64,000 nt of DNA from Lentibacillus salicampi (GTDB lineage: Bacteria; Bacillota; Bacilli; Bacillales; Amphibacillaceae), in assembly GCF_004565465.1 (NCBI RefSeq), contig NZ_SRHY01000004.1, positions 143,669-207,668 on the forward strand, given 5' to 3'. Within the stretch, counting starts at the first letter, position 1, and each line of letters opens with the position of its first letter. Below, piece by piece: positions 36,244 through 45,035 of the stretch. The position numbers and the translations under genes are program-made. Under the pieces are notes generated by a model, which was given only the letters and a program-made list of their open reading frames with translations, made no database searches and was not told the origin of the DNA.

Positions 36244-37914
36244 ATGAAAACAGACATCGAAATTGCGCAGGACGCTGATTTAAAGCCAATTGAAGAGATT
36301 GCATCCGGGCTTGATCTAGCAAGGGAAGACTGGGAACCGTACGGACACACAAAAGCAAAACTCTCTGATACATTACTGACCAAACTGCATGATAAGCCAG
36401 ACGGTAAAGTTATTTTAGTAACCTCCATCAACCCTACACCTGCAGGAGAAGGTAAATCTACTGTAACAGTCGGGTTGGGTCAGGCACTGCGTAAAATCGG
36501 GAAGGAAGCGGTGATTGCTTTACGTGAACCATCATTAGGCCCTGTTATGGGGATGAAGGGTGGTGCTGCAGGCGGCGGATATTCACAAGTACTGCCAATG
36601 GAAGATATAAACCTTCATTTCACGGGTGATCTGCACGCAATTACAAGCGCCAACAACGCATTGTCTGCCATGATGGATAACCATATCCACAGGGGGAATA
36701 CATTAAATATTGACCCCCGCCGTATCGAATGGAAACGGGTTATGGATATGAATGATCGCGCTTTAAGAGAGATCGTTGTCGGTCTGGGCGGGCCGTTACG
36801 CGGTGTCCCAAGGGAAGAGGGCTTTAATATAACCGTTGCTTCGGAAATCATGGCCATTTTATGTCTGGCAACAAGCTTAGAGGATTTAAAAGCACGGATC
36901 GCCGAAATTGTGGTTGCCTATACATATGATGAAGAACCTGTAACGGTTAAAGATTTGCAAGTGGAAGGAGCGCTTACACTACTGTTAAAGGATGCCATCA
37001 AACCGAATCTGGTTCAAACAACCGAAAACACACCTGCGATCATTCATGGTGGCCCATTTGCCAATATTGCTCACGGATGCAACAGCATTATGGCAACTAA
37101 AACAGCCGCCAAACTGAGTGATTATGTCGTAACAGAAGCAGGATTTGGAGCTGATCTCGGTGCCGAGAAGTTTTTGGATATTAAATCCCGTGCAGGAAAG
37201 TTTGATACAGATGCAGTTGTCATTGTTGCCACAGTACGCGCATTAAAGATGCATGGCGGTGCCAAGCCGGAAGACCTTAAAACAGAAGATATGAACACGC
37301 TGAAAACAGGCATGGAAAATCTGAAAAAACATATAGAAACGATTGAATCATTTGGATTGCCCTTTGTCGTAGCCATTAACAAATTTCCAACTGATACAAA
37401 GGCAGAAACTGATTTTATCAAAACATGGTGTGAATCCCTAAATGTTGATGTTGCCTTGACAGACGTTCATGCAAATGGCGGGGCGGGTGGAACGGAACTG
37501 GCCGAAAAAATTGTTGAGAAAGCTGATACGCCTGTTCAAAAATTAAATTATGTATACGACTTGAACGATTCCCTTGAGGTGAAAATCAGGAAGATAGCAC
37601 AAATGGTTTATGGTGCTGACAATATCGAGCTGTCGTCTACAGCCAAAAAACAACTCACATTTTACGAACAGCAAGGATGGGGAAGGTTACCGGTTTGTAT
37701 GGCGAAGACGCAATATTCATTGTCAGACGATCCTGCCCTGTTGGGAAGACCGGAAAATTTTACGGTAACCATCAGGGAATTGCGGCCATCGATTGGGGCG
37801 GGATTCATTGTTGTATTAACCGGTAATATGATGACCATGCCAGGGCTTCCGGAAAAACCTGCCGCACTCAACATGGATGTGGACCAGGATGGCAAAATAA
37901 TCGGGCTGTTTTAA
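36244..37914 (+). CDS. fhs: Formate--tetrahydrofolate ligase
   Basis: ATP-dependent formation of 10-formyl-tetrahydrofolate, feeding one-carbon units to purine and formyl-Met synthesis. The 556-residue product has the P-loop-like [18 protein letters not shown], the [11 protein letters not shown] loop, [14 protein letters not shown] and the C-terminal MTMPGLP end, the complete family architecture. AGAGGAGC lies before ATG. Its stop overlaps the start of the next gene by one base (TAATG). Together with thyA and dfrA it belongs to the folate cycle. Confidence 0.97.
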   Translation: MKTDIEIAQDADLKPIEEIASGLDLAREDWEPYGHTKAKLSDTLLTKLHDKPDGKVILVTSINPTPAGEGKSTVTVGLGQALRKIGKEAVIALREPSLGPVMGMKGGAAGGGYSQVLPMEDINLHFTGDLHAITSANNALSAMMDNHIHRGNTLNIDPRRIEWKRVMDMNDRALREIVVGLGGPLRGVPREEGFNITVASEIMAILCLATSLEDLKARIAEIVVAYTYDEEPVTVKDLQVEGALTLLLKDAIKPNLVQTTENTPAIIHGGPFANIAHGCNSIMATKTAAKLSDYVVTEAGFGADLGAEKFLDIKSRAGKFDTDAVVIVATVRALKMHGGAKPEDLKTEDMNTLKTGMENLKKHIETIESFGLPFVVAINKFPTDTKAETDFIKTWCESLNVDVALTDVHANGGAGGTELAEKIVEKADTPVQKLNYVYDLNDSLEVKIRKIAQMVYGADNIELSSTAKKQLTFYEQQGWGRLPVCMAKTQYSLSDDPALLGRPENFTVTIRELRPSIGAGFIVVLTGNMMTMPGLPEKPAALNMDVDQDGKIIGLF

Positions 37915-38513
37915 TGAACATATCTGAAAAGACAACAGCCATCAGCCATTATGTATATAGAATATTTAATGATGACGCAAGCGGCCATGATTTCTTCCAT
38001 ATGAAACGGGTTGCCCTTATGGCAAAGGATATCGCCATTCGTGAACAGGCAGATTCATTCGTTTGTGAAGCGGCCGGCTGGATTCATGATGTCGGTGACC
38101 GAAAGTTATTTTCCGACAGGGAACAAGCTCTTAGTGCGTTGGATCATTTTTTGCAATCGATTCATTGTACGCCTGATGAAATCAGCGAAATACAGGCAGC
38201 TTCAGAGGATATTTCATTCAGCAAGGGGAACATACCGACAACATTGGAGGGAAAAATTGTTCAGGATGCAGATAGACTTGATGCAATTGGAGCTGTGGGC
38301 ATTGCACGAACATTCGCGTATGGGGCAGTGAACGGCCAATTACTCTGGCATGACAGCGACAACAATCGACAACACACATCGATCCAGCATTTTTACGATA
38401 AATTACTGCGTTTAAAAGACGCGATGAACACGGCAACCGGTAAACAAGTAGCTGCCAAACGCCATCAAATTATGGAAAGCTATTTACAGCAGTTTTTCAT
38501 GGAATGGCGATAA
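37914..38513 (+). CDS. HD-domain phosphohydrolase, YpgQ/YedJ type
   Basis: A 199-residue all-helical metal-dependent hydrolase. The HD-superfamily ligands are visible as GHDFFHMKRV (first His), AAGWIHDVGDRK (the HD pair) and IVQDADRLDAIGAVGI (the last Asp). Related YpgQ-type proteins hydrolyse nucleoside triphosphates to monophosphates in vitro; the physiological substrate here is unknown. Translation is coupled to fhs through the TAATG overlap. A strong terminator follows. Confidence 0.88.
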   Translation: MNISEKTTAISHYVYRIFNDDASGHDFFHMKRVALMAKDIAIREQADSFVCEAAGWIHDVGDRKLFSDREQALSALDHFLQSIHCTPDEISEIQAASEDISFSKGNIPTTLEGKIVQDADRLDAIGAVGIARTFAYGAVNGQLLWHDSDNNRQHTSIQHFYDKLLRLKDAMNTATGKQVAAKRHQIMESYLQQFFMEWR

Positions 38514-38519
38514 CTTAAC

Positions 38520-38566
38520 AATCAAATCGGGCAGTGTGTGTTAGACACTTTCTGCCCGATTTGATT
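38520..38566. terminator. Bidirectional terminator
   Basis: AATCAAATCGGGCAG (38520-38534) and CTGCCCGATTTGATT (38552-38566) form a perfect 15-bp stem between convergent genes. The right arm touches the stop codon of the leftward gene. Confidence 0.82.
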
Positions 38567-38930
38567 AATCACGTGCAACTTCTTCTTTGTCAACACGGTC
38601 ATTATCCAGCAGCCAGTTATGCTGGAATATTTCCGTTACAGCCACCAATGCACCTGTCAATATTGCTCCCAAAAACGTGACAGCTGTATCGGCAAACAGC
38701 AACGCGCCAAAGTAGACAATCAATGTCGTTACAATAAAGTCCATGCCAACACTAAGCCAATTCGTCTCTTCTCGTAACATGGCCCTTTCCATATAATAAC
38801 CGACAAAAGCTAATACAACTCCAAGAATAATTGGCTGGTACCAATAGCCGAAATCGACATTCGGAAAAATCCAGGAAGCAACATACAATGCAATCGGGCA
38901 AACGAATAATTTTACGATTAATCCTGCCAT
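38565..38930 (-). CDS. DUF2512 (YndM-like) membrane protein
   Basis: A 121-residue protein with four predicted transmembrane helices (MAGLIVKLFVCPIALYVASW, then helices near 35-48, 58-78 and 83-103) and a short acidic cytosolic tail. It matches YndM/DUF2512 proteins of spore-formers; function unknown. ATG 38930 is chosen for the AAAGGTGGG site six bases upstream; a GTG at 38942 is the alternative. Confidence 0.8.
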   Translation of the reverse strand: MAGLIVKLFVCPIALYVASWIFPNVDFGYWYQPIILGVVLAFVGYYMERAMLREETNWLSVGMDFIVTTLIVYFGALLFADTAVTFLGAILTGALVAVTEIFQHNWLLDNDRVDKEEVARD

Positions 38931-39008
38931 AAACAATCCCACCTTTATTATTATTATATGGATAGCATTCGCGATAAAGGTGGAACTTATTCAAACTGGT
39001 ACAGGCAC

Positions 39009-40040
39009 TTACTGAATCCTTCCCGCACCTAAATAACGTTCTTTCCAATAAGAATTACTCAATTTGCTGGATTCAACACCACGGGATTCTCCGGCATGAA
39101 TAAATTGCCCATCTCCAATATAAATCCCCATATGGGACGGGCCTGGTTTATATGTCTCAAAAAAGACAAGATCCCCGACAGACGGACTGTCAACCTGTGT
39201 AGTGAAATTCCACGTCTCACTTACTGTCCGCGGCAGGGAGATGCCTTCCATCTGAAAAATGTATTGAATAAATCCGCTGCAATCAAACCCGCCCGGCGAT
39301 TCGCCGCCCCAGACATACGGTGTACCAATTTGCGCACGTGCTGCTTCAATTGCCTGTGAATGATTCGTACTTGTGACGCTCACTTGTTTGACTTCTTCCT
39401 GTGATGATATCTCTTCTGTTGTTTGTTCATTGTTTCGGTTTTCTGACGGTTTTTCATTCTGTATATTTTGTTCCGATTGGTTTTGTTCGTACAACCTTTT
39501 TAAGGCATCATCATCGACCAGTTCCATGTCATGTTCCTCTTCAGCTATTTCAAGCGCCTGCTGGGTCAGTGGTCCGTAAAGGCCGTCTATTTCGCCTTTG
39601 TAGTAACCAAAATAGTCAAGAGCGCGCTGGACGATTTTAACATCAGACTTTTTCATACCCGGATAAATGGAACCGGACATGTCTTCCAGCTGTTCTTTGT
39701 GTTGTTTTTTTTCTTCATCGACGACGGTGTTCAGTGTTTTTTGGTTCGCCTGACCGGTAATTGCCAGATTCTGCTGTTTTTGAAAGTTCTTTAGTGCGTG
39801 TTCCGTTAAAACACCATAATCGCCGTCAATTTTATCATCAAAATAGGATAAATTATTCAACTTATGTTGCAGGATTCTGACGGTTTCTCCATGCTGTCCA
39901 TATTGCAGCTGTTCAGCTTCCAGCAATTGCTCATTTTGAAGTGCAGGATATGCATCAACGTAGACTGCAAACGGCTGACTTAACACGTAGCTGAATAAGA
40001 CAGATTGTTTCACTACATGTTCGATCGTACCATTCAGCAT
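39009..40040 (-). CDS. NlpC/P60 peptidoglycan endopeptidase with two peptidoglycan-binding domains
   Basis: Predicted D,L-endopeptidase of the cell wall. The 343-residue product has an N-terminal hydrophobic stretch (HVVKQSVLFSYVLSQPFAVYV) that could be an atypical signal. Two PG_binding_1 repeats follow (about 50-105, GDYGVLTEHALKNFQKQQ; about 125-180, GLYGPLTQQALE), then a Glu/Gln/Asn-rich linker. The catalytic domain (about 225-343) has the nucleophile in GGFDCSGF and histidines in HMGIYIG and FIHAG. The start at 40040 follows AAAGGGG; an in-frame ATG at 40058 overlaps that site. Confidence 0.92.
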   Translation of the reverse strand: MLNGTIEHVVKQSVLFSYVLSQPFAVYVDAYPALQNEQLLEAEQLQYGQHGETVRILQHKLNNLSYFDDKIDGDYGVLTEHALKNFQKQQNLAITGQANQKTLNTVVDEEKKQHKEQLEDMSGSIYPGMKKSDVKIVQRALDYFGYYKGEIDGLYGPLTQQALEIAEEEHDMELVDDDALKRLYEQNQSEQNIQNEKPSENRNNEQTTEEISSQEEVKQVSVTSTNHSQAIEAARAQIGTPYVWGGESPGGFDCSGFIQYIFQMEGISLPRTVSETWNFTTQVDSPSVGDLVFFETYKPGPSHMGIYIGDGQFIHAGESRGVESSKLSNSYWKERYLGAGRIQ

Positions 40041-40194
40041 GCAACTATCCCCTTTCATGTGTGACTGCTTTTAAAGATTTATGTCTGATTTAGCCTAATT
40101 ATGTGCCAGACAGCTTACGATTGTGTTACAAAAAATTAAATGGCCGTGACGACAACAGAGATTTGTATTATGATTGATAAAAGAGGTGAGAAAA

Positions 40195-41151
40195 ATGCTG
40201 ACAGGTGAACAAGGCTACTTGGATTTATGCCAATACATACTGAAACACGGGACAAAAAAGACTGATCGGACCAATACCGGCACCTATTCGGTATTCGGTC
40301 AACAAATGCGCTTTAACCTGAGTGAGGGGTTCCCGCTGTTGACCACTAAAAAGGTACCATTCCGGCTGGTTGCCAGTGAGTTGCTCTGGTTCATAAAAGG
40401 CGATACCAATATCCAATATTTGTTGCAGCATAATAATAATATATGGAATGAATGGGCTTTTAAGCGGTGGGTGGAAAGCAGTGACTACGATGGGCCAGAT
40501 ATGACCGACTTCGGCAACCGTCGCCAGCAGGATCATGAATTTAATCAGCTTTATCAGGAACAAATGAACATTTTCAAGGATAAAATCTTAAATGATCAAG
40601 CGTTTGCCGCGAAATTCGGTGATTTGGGGAATGTTTACGGAAAACAATGGCGTGCCTGGAAAACGTCACAAAATGAAACCATTGATCAGCTAAAAGATGT
40701 GATCCAGTCAATCCGTCATAACCCTGATTCACGCCGGCATATCGTTTCAGCGTGGAACCCGGAAGATGTCCCGAATATGGCATTGCCACCCTGCCATACG
40801 CTATTCCAGTTTTATGTGGCAGAAGGAAAACTGTCATGCCAATTATATCAGCGCAGTGCCGATATGTTTTTAGGCGTGCCGTTTAATATTGCCAGTTATG
40901 CACTGCTGACGTATTTAATCGCACATGAATGCGGCCTGGAGGCAGGGGAATTTGTCCATACATTAGGAGATCTCCATATCTATACAAACCATCTTGAACA
41001 AGTTAAAACCCAGCTGGGGCGTCATGCGGGATCATTCCCGAAACTAAAAATCAATGGGGAAAAAGCGTCTGTTTTTGACTTTGAATTGTCTGATTTTGAA
41101 ATACACGATTACAACCCACATCCTTCGATAAAAGCACCAATTGCTGTTTGA
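40195..41151 (+). CDS. thyA: Thymidylate synthase
   Basis: Methylates dUMP to dTMP with methylene-tetrahydrofolate, producing dihydrofolate for DfrA next door. The 318-residue product is the long lactobacillus/staphylococcus-like ThyA, with the insert after the N-terminal third. It has the nucleophile in [30 protein letters not shown] and [16 protein letters not shown] 40195 lies seven bases after AAGAGGTGAG. dfrA follows after 21 bases. Confidence 0.97.
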   Translation: MLTGEQGYLDLCQYILKHGTKKTDRTNTGTYSVFGQQMRFNLSEGFPLLTTKKVPFRLVASELLWFIKGDTNIQYLLQHNNNIWNEWAFKRWVESSDYDGPDMTDFGNRRQQDHEFNQLYQEQMNIFKDKILNDQAFAAKFGDLGNVYGKQWRAWKTSQNETIDQLKDVIQSIRHNPDSRRHIVSAWNPEDVPNMALPPCHTLFQFYVAEGKLSCQLYQRSADMFLGVPFNIASYALLTYLIAHECGLEAGEFVHTLGDLHIYTNHLEQVKTQLGRHAGSFPKLKINGEKASVFDFELSDFEIHDYNPHPSIKAPIAV

Positions 41152-41172
41152 GAGAAAGGACGACGTGAATAG

Positions 41173-41676
41173 ATGATCTCATTACTTGTTGCTATGGACC
41201 GAAACCATGTTATAGGGCACCAGAATGATTTACCGTGGCACCTGCCGAATGATTTGAAGTTCTTTAAAAAGAAAACAACCGGACATACGATCATTATGGG
41301 ACGGAAAACATTTGTGTCAATCGGCAAACCATTGCCTAACCGCAGGAATGTCGTCATTTCAAAACAGCGCAGCGACAGCGAATTTCCTGATGGGATGGAC
41401 GTTATACACGATATCGGGACCATTATAGATTGGAATCACCAAGAACCCGCAAAAGAATTGTTTGTCATTGGCGGCGAAGAGATTTTTAAACAGGTCTTAC
41501 CGCATGCAGATCGCATGTATATTACGCTGATTGATGACGCTTTTCAAGGGGACACATACTTTCCTGATTTTTCGGAGATTGAATGGCAATTATCAGCTCG
41601 CGAAAAAGGGGAAAAAGATGGTGAAAACCCCTATGACTATTTTTTCCTGCAATATGATCGGCAGGTGCGTAAGTGA
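41173..41676 (+). CDS. dfrA: Dihydrofolate reductase
   Basis: NADPH-dependent reduction of dihydrofolate to tetrahydrofolate. The 167-residue protein has LLVAMDRNHVIGHQNDLPWHLPNDLKFF at the N-terminus with the catalytic acid in the DLPWHLPNDL segment (Asp at the usual position 27-28), IIMGRKTFVSIG and the C-terminal FVIGGEEIFKQ. Paired with thyA, as in many Bacilli. The end overlaps mobA by one base (TGATG). Confidence 0.97.
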   Translation: MISLLVAMDRNHVIGHQNDLPWHLPNDLKFFKKKTTGHTIIMGRKTFVSIGKPLPNRRNVVISKQRSDSEFPDGMDVIHDIGTIIDWNHQEPAKELFVIGGEEIFKQVLPHADRMYITLIDDAFQGDTYFPDFSEIEWQLSAREKGEKDGENPYDYFFLQYDRQVRK

Positions 41677-42254
41677 TGCGTATTTGTGGCGTGATTCTTT
41701 CCGGTGGTCAATCATCCCGAATGGGGGCGACTAAATCATTTCTGGAAATTGATGGCAGACCTGCTATCGCACATATTGCTGATGAATTAAAGCGTTTAAG
41801 CGATCGTGTAGCAGTGATCACGAACGAGCCGGCAGATTATCAATTTCTTGAATTGGATTTGTATCCTGACAGGTACAGGAACAAGGGGCCACTGGCTGGT
41901 ATAGAAACAGCCATATATCATATGGATGCTGATGTTTATGCATTCGCTGCATGTGACATGCCATTTATCCATTATGGTATCTATGAGCATTTAATCCAGT
42001 CATTGAATCATCATGATGCTGTTATTCCGATGTATGACGAAAGAGTGCATCCGTTATCCGGCATTTATACAAAAAATGTGCTGCCGTATATCCAGATGTT
42101 GCTTGACAGCGACCAGCGGAAAATACGAACATTATTCGACCATATCACGGTCAATTATGTAACCAGTTATAATGGAATCTCAAAGCATACATTGGACAAG
42201 CATTTTTTTAATATGAATGATCCGGAACAATACGAAATGGCCAAACGGTTATAA
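41676..42254 (+). CDS. mobA: Molybdenum cofactor guanylyltransferase
   Basis: Transfers GMP from GTP to molybdopterin to give the guanine dinucleotide cofactor used by enzymes such as NarG (encoded 9 kb downstream). The 192-residue product has the nucleotidyltransferase signature LSGGQSSRMGATK, NKGPLAGIE and the metal-binding AACDMPFI. It is joined to dfrA by TGATG; a GTG at 41673 would add one residue. Finding mobA behind thyA-dfrA rather than in a mob/moe cluster is unusual, but the protein looks intact. Confidence 0.94.
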   Translation: MRICGVILSGGQSSRMGATKSFLEIDGRPAIAHIADELKRLSDRVAVITNEPADYQFLELDLYPDRYRNKGPLAGIETAIYHMDADVYAFAACDMPFIHYGIYEHLIQSLNHHDAVIPMYDERVHPLSGIYTKNVLPYIQMLLDSDQRKIRTLFDHITVNYVTSYNGISKHTLDKHFFNMNDPEQYEMAKRL

Positions 42255-42411
42255 GTGATGATTCAGTTCCTGCTTTTAAGTTGCCTAAAAGCGATCGGTC
42301 GTGTTACACTTTTATCAGTTTATAAGCTTTATTCAGTTGAATTTTGAACGTGAATAACATAAATTTTCTGCCGGAGTGCACTATAATATATACTTAAAGA
42401 AGGTGTCATAT

Positions 42412-42621
42412 ATGGGACTGGGCAGTATCGGTTTCCCTGGACTTATTCTGATTTTGGTAATTGCATTGATTATTTTTGGCCCTAAAAAGCTGCCGGAAAT
42501 TGGGAAGGCTGCCGGAAATACGCTGCGAGAATTTAAAAAGTCAGCACAGGATTTAACGAGTGATGTGTCTGATGAAGTTAAAGAAACAAAAGAAATTGTG
42601 AAAGATGATCAAAATAAATAG
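42412..42621 (+). CDS. tatA: Twin-arginine translocase subunit TatA, first copy
   Basis: Pore-forming subunit of the Tat pathway that exports folded proteins. The 69-residue protein has a short N-terminal membrane helix ([20 protein letters not shown]), the [11 protein letters not shown] hinge, an amphipathic helix and a charged tail. ATG 42412 lies after AAGAAGGTG; an upstream in-frame start has no site. A TATAAT at 42382 may be its promoter. It is followed 19 bp later by a close paralogue. Confidence 0.94.
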   Translation: MGLGSIGFPGLILILVIALIIFGPKKLPEIGKAAGNTLREFKKSAQDLTSDVSDEVKETKEIVKDDQNK

Positions 42622-42640
42622 TCATGCGGAGTGATAATTC

Positions 42641-42829
42641 ATGGGATTAGGCAGTATCGGTATACCTGGTCTAATTTTAATTCTGATCATTGCCTTAATT
42701 GTTTTCGGACCCTCGAAATTACCCGAAATCGGTAAAGCTGTTGGCGGTTCATTGAAAGAATTCAAAAATGCGGCGAAAGATATCGGGACAAATGATTCCG
42801 GTAAAAATGATCAATCATCGAAGAAATGA
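42641..42829 (+). CDS. tatA: Twin-arginine translocase subunit TatA, second copy
   Basis: A 62-residue TatA paralogue whose membrane helix and hinge are almost identical to the preceding gene ([31 protein letters not shown]), with a shorter, more divergent tail ([12 protein letters not shown]). The pair looks like a tandem duplication. A GGAGTGA site precedes ATG. It lies between the first tatA and tatC. Confidence 0.93.
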   Translation: MGLGSIGIPGLILILIIALIVFGPSKLPEIGKAVGGSLKEFKNAAKDIGTNDSGKNDQSSKK

Positions 42830-42839
42830 GCTGGTTAAC

Positions 42840-42873
42840 GAAGGTGTAGGGTGGTAACCTTACATCTTCTTTT
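42840..42873 (+). terminator. Hairpin between tatA2 and tatC
   Basis: GAAGGTGTA (42840-42848) and TACATCTTC (42861-42869), with one G-U pair, followed by TTTT. It may lower tatC expression relative to tatA, since TatA is needed in excess. Confidence 0.6.
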
Positions 42874-42902
42874 GTGCTTGGATTGGGAGCGTGAACAGAA
42901 CA

Positions 42903-43667
42903 ATGTCTGAAGAACAGCAGTTTGATTATGAAAAAGAGATGAATGTCGTAGGGCACTTATCTGAACTCAGAAACCGGCTTATCGTCACAGCTGTTTTTTT
43001 CATAATACTTTTTGTGATTGGTTTTATGTATGTTGACATCATTTATGGTTTTATTGAAGACGATTTGCCGTTTAAACTGAGTGTCACCGGTCTGACTGAT
43101 TTAATATCCGTTTATTTAACGCTGGCAGGCGTAGTAGCTATGATTGGTACGTTGCCGATATTGTGTCTGCAGGTCTGGCTGTTTATCAGGCCTGGTTTGA
43201 CCAAACCCGAACGGAATGCGACCTTGATGTATGTGCCGGTGAGCTTTCTTTTATTTATCGCCGGAATCCTCTTCGGGTATCTTATTTTTGTGGAACTGAT
43301 CATACCGTTTTTGCTTTCATTGAATGATGGGATGTTCAATGAAATCTTTACATACGACCGGTATTTTAAACTGTTATTCCGGATTGTTATCCCGTTTGCT
43401 TTGTTTTTTGAAATACCAATTATTGTGATGTTTCTTACCCGTCTGGGAATTATGACCCCGGATTTCATGCGGCGGACACGAAAGTATGCGTATTTGATCC
43501 TTGTCATTATTGGTGCGTTCATCACACCGCCGGATTTTATGTTGCAGCTTGTCGCCATCGTTCCATTAATTATTTTGTATGAAATCAGTATTTATCTTTC
43601 CGGAATTGTTTACCGCAAGAAGCTGAAAAAGCATCGGGAATTTTTGGAGAATGACAGTGCTGAATAA
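42903..43667 (+). CDS. tatC: Sec-independent translocase subunit TatC
   Basis: Membrane receptor for twin-arginine signal peptides. The 254-residue product has six transmembrane helices and the conserved VGHLSELRNRLI cytosolic N-terminus, IRPGLTKPERN, and the FEIPIIVMFLTRLGI helix. ATG 42903 is preferred to GTG 42891, which is only two bases from the GGGAG site; initiation at either is possible. Plausible local clients are the Rieske protein QcrA and other folded redox proteins. Confidence 0.95.
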   Translation: MSEEQQFDYEKEMNVVGHLSELRNRLIVTAVFFIILFVIGFMYVDIIYGFIEDDLPFKLSVTGLTDLISVYLTLAGVVAMIGTLPILCLQVWLFIRPGLTKPERNATLMYVPVSFLLFIAGILFGYLIFVELIIPFLLSLNDGMFNEIFTYDRYFKLLFRIVIPFALFFEIPIIVMFLTRLGIMTPDFMRRTRKYAYLILVIIGAFITPPDFMLQLVAIVPLIILYEISIYLSGIVYRKKLKKHREFLENDSAE

Positions 43668-43683
43668 TGGGGTGTTCTGAAAT

Positions 43684-43905
43684 ATGCGTTCCTTTTATCA
43701 TTATGCATTAACATACAGAGGGGGAAAACAGCCAGATGATAAAAGTCGTCTGGCTGACTGGATGTTTTATGATCACGATTTTCCGAAGCAGTCTGCAGAT
43801 TATCATGAAATCAGCAATTATCTGGAATGGAATAGTCCGTTTACAAATGCTTTGGCCGTGTTTGATCAGCTATGGGATGCATATAAGCTGAATCATATGG
43901 ACTAA
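43684..43905 (+). CDS. yozE: YozE-family protein (SAM-like fold)
   Basis: A 73-residue acidic protein of the YozE_SAM_like family, with YHYALTYRG, LADWMFYDHDFPKQ and YHEISNYLE. Family structures are small helical bundles of unknown function. It follows tatC after 16 bases and is likely co-transcribed. Only 12 bases separate it from the convergent YolD-like gene, with no terminator between. Confidence 0.9.
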   Translation: MRSFYHYALTYRGGKQPDDKSRLADWMFYDHDFPKQSADYHEISNYLEWNSPFTNALAVFDQLWDAYKLNHMD

Positions 43906-43917
43906 TTCCACAACCTC

Positions 43918-44244
43918 TTAAAATACAAGCTGTAAAATATTCTGAAAAGCGATTCGTTTATCCGGCCTATTAAACCTGTTTAATAGGACACTGCTTGTTT
44001 GGTTGTCCAGCTTAGCGACCACTCCTGTCAACTCAATCATTGCGTCATTTTCATAAATACGCAGACAGACAGTGTCCTGGTCTTCAAATGCCTCCTGAAG
44101 CTGGACATTCAAAAATTCAACCTGCTGTTCATCAAGAACGGGTTTTGAATTTTTGTCGTCTTCCACCCACATTTCTTTCAGCAGCTCAATATGTTCCGGC
44201 ATCATTAATGACGTCCACTTAATGCTCCCACGATCGTTCGGCAT
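43918..44244 (-). CDS. YolD-like family protein
   Basis: A 108-residue protein with the family hallmark NDRGSIKWTSLMMPEHIELLKEMW. In B. subtilis yolD-type genes are paired with uvrX-type Y-family DNA polymerases and are DNA-damage inducible; here the gene stands alone. The start at 44244 has GAGGTG six bases upstream; longer in-frame starts lack a site. Confidence 0.85.
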   Translation of the reverse strand: MPNDRGSIKWTSLMMPEHIELLKEMWVEDDKNSKPVLDEQQVEFLNVQLQEAFEDQDTVCLRIYENDAMIELTGVVAKLDNQTSSVLLNRFNRPDKRIAFQNILQLVF

Positions 44245-44589
44245 CGACATCACCTCATAACTAGTATATACGAACTTATATTCTACATCAAGTCGGGTTT
44301 GTTCTGGAAATAATTCAACCAAAAACCGGCATAAGTTAAACAAACGTTTGATCAATTAGTTGAAAATCGCCCCTTTAAACAATCCATTTATCACCAGGGT
44401 GGTCGGGATGCAAAATAGAAGTCATTTCCCGGTTTTTCGCTAAAATTTTTCAGTAAGATGTAACAATATGCAGATTCATGCGGTTACCCGGGAAATATTA
44501 TGATATTCATGGATTCGTCATAAATGAATCGCTTTAAACAACCGTTCATCATTTATACTTGATTTAAACATAATGAAAGAGGGGATACA
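44245..44589. other. Intergenic stretch, 345 bp
   Basis: Contains the upstream region of the YolD-like gene (leftward) and of the 26-codon gene (rightward). TTTAAA (44533) and TATACT (44554) could form a weak promoter with a short 15-bp spacer. No other gene or clear structure is seen. Confidence 0.4.
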
Positions 44590-44670
44590 ATGTTTCCAGT
44601 AATTGTGTTTGGGGTTATTCTTGCAGGATCAATCGGGCTGGTAATTGCAGCGGAAGTCACAAGTGATTAA
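44590..44670 (+). CDS. 26-residue hydrophobic peptide
   Basis: AGAGGGGAT lies in range of ATG, the frame encodes a single membrane helix (MFPVIVFGVILAGSIGLVIA followed by AEVTSD), and a hairpin terminator follows nine bases after the stop. The combination of ribosome binding site, one clean helix and terminator supports a real gene. I do not recognise a family; small single-helix proteins are common among sporulation and stress genes. Confidence 0.6.
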   Translation: MFPVIVFGVILAGSIGLVIAAEVTSD

Positions 44671-44678
44671 CGAATGAG

Positions 44679-44713
44679 GCCTTTGCTGTTCATCAGCAGA
44701 GGCTGTTTATTTC
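44679..44713 (+). terminator. Terminator after the 26-codon gene
   Basis: GCCTTTGCTG (44679-44688) and CAGCAGAGGC (44694-44703), one G-U pair, then TGTTTATTT. Confidence 0.65.
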
Positions 44714-44860
44714 ACATGAACATCCAAATAACTGATAACGGTAATAACTTCCCACCCGGCGACTGATTTTTCCAATGAATTAGCGTAACAGCCTACACCT
44801 TTATGGATCGATCACGTACAATAACCTAAGGGACTAATCCCGCATGTAACGGACACTATT

Positions 44861-44908
44861 CTCCCGAAAAAACGGAAGAAAACTGTGTGTAAACGTCTGA
44901 TTCGGTTC
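44861..44908 (+). repeat. Short dispersed repeat, copy b
   Basis: CTCCCGAAAAAACGGAAG, then AAAACTGTGTGTAAACGTCTGATTCGGTTC, matching copy a at 32654-32700 in order and in most positions. The rest of the 365-bp gap before yqfQ shows no gene. Confidence 0.5.
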
Positions 44909-44975
44909 TGGCCTGCACGATACAGGTCTCCGGAGGCGTTGGGATTGTCACGGCGTTCTTAGCCTTTGTTCCCCT

Positions 44976-45003
44976 CATTCAGTGGAAAAACCACCACTGG
45001 ATG
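44976..45003. repeat. Hairpin repeat, reverse copy
   Basis: CATTCAGTGG (44976-44985) and CCACTGGATG (44994-45003) followed by AAGTTTT. Read in reverse it is AACTTCATCCAGTGG..., the same unit as at 8250. It lies 32 bp before the yqfQ start. Confidence 0.5.
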
Positions 45004-45035
45004 AAGTTTTACTTTATTTAAGGAGGAGAGCGATA

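Noticed and set aside
43112..43558. 148-codon frame opposite tatC
   Set aside because: Antisense shadow over transmembrane codons, which often leave long open frames on the other strand.
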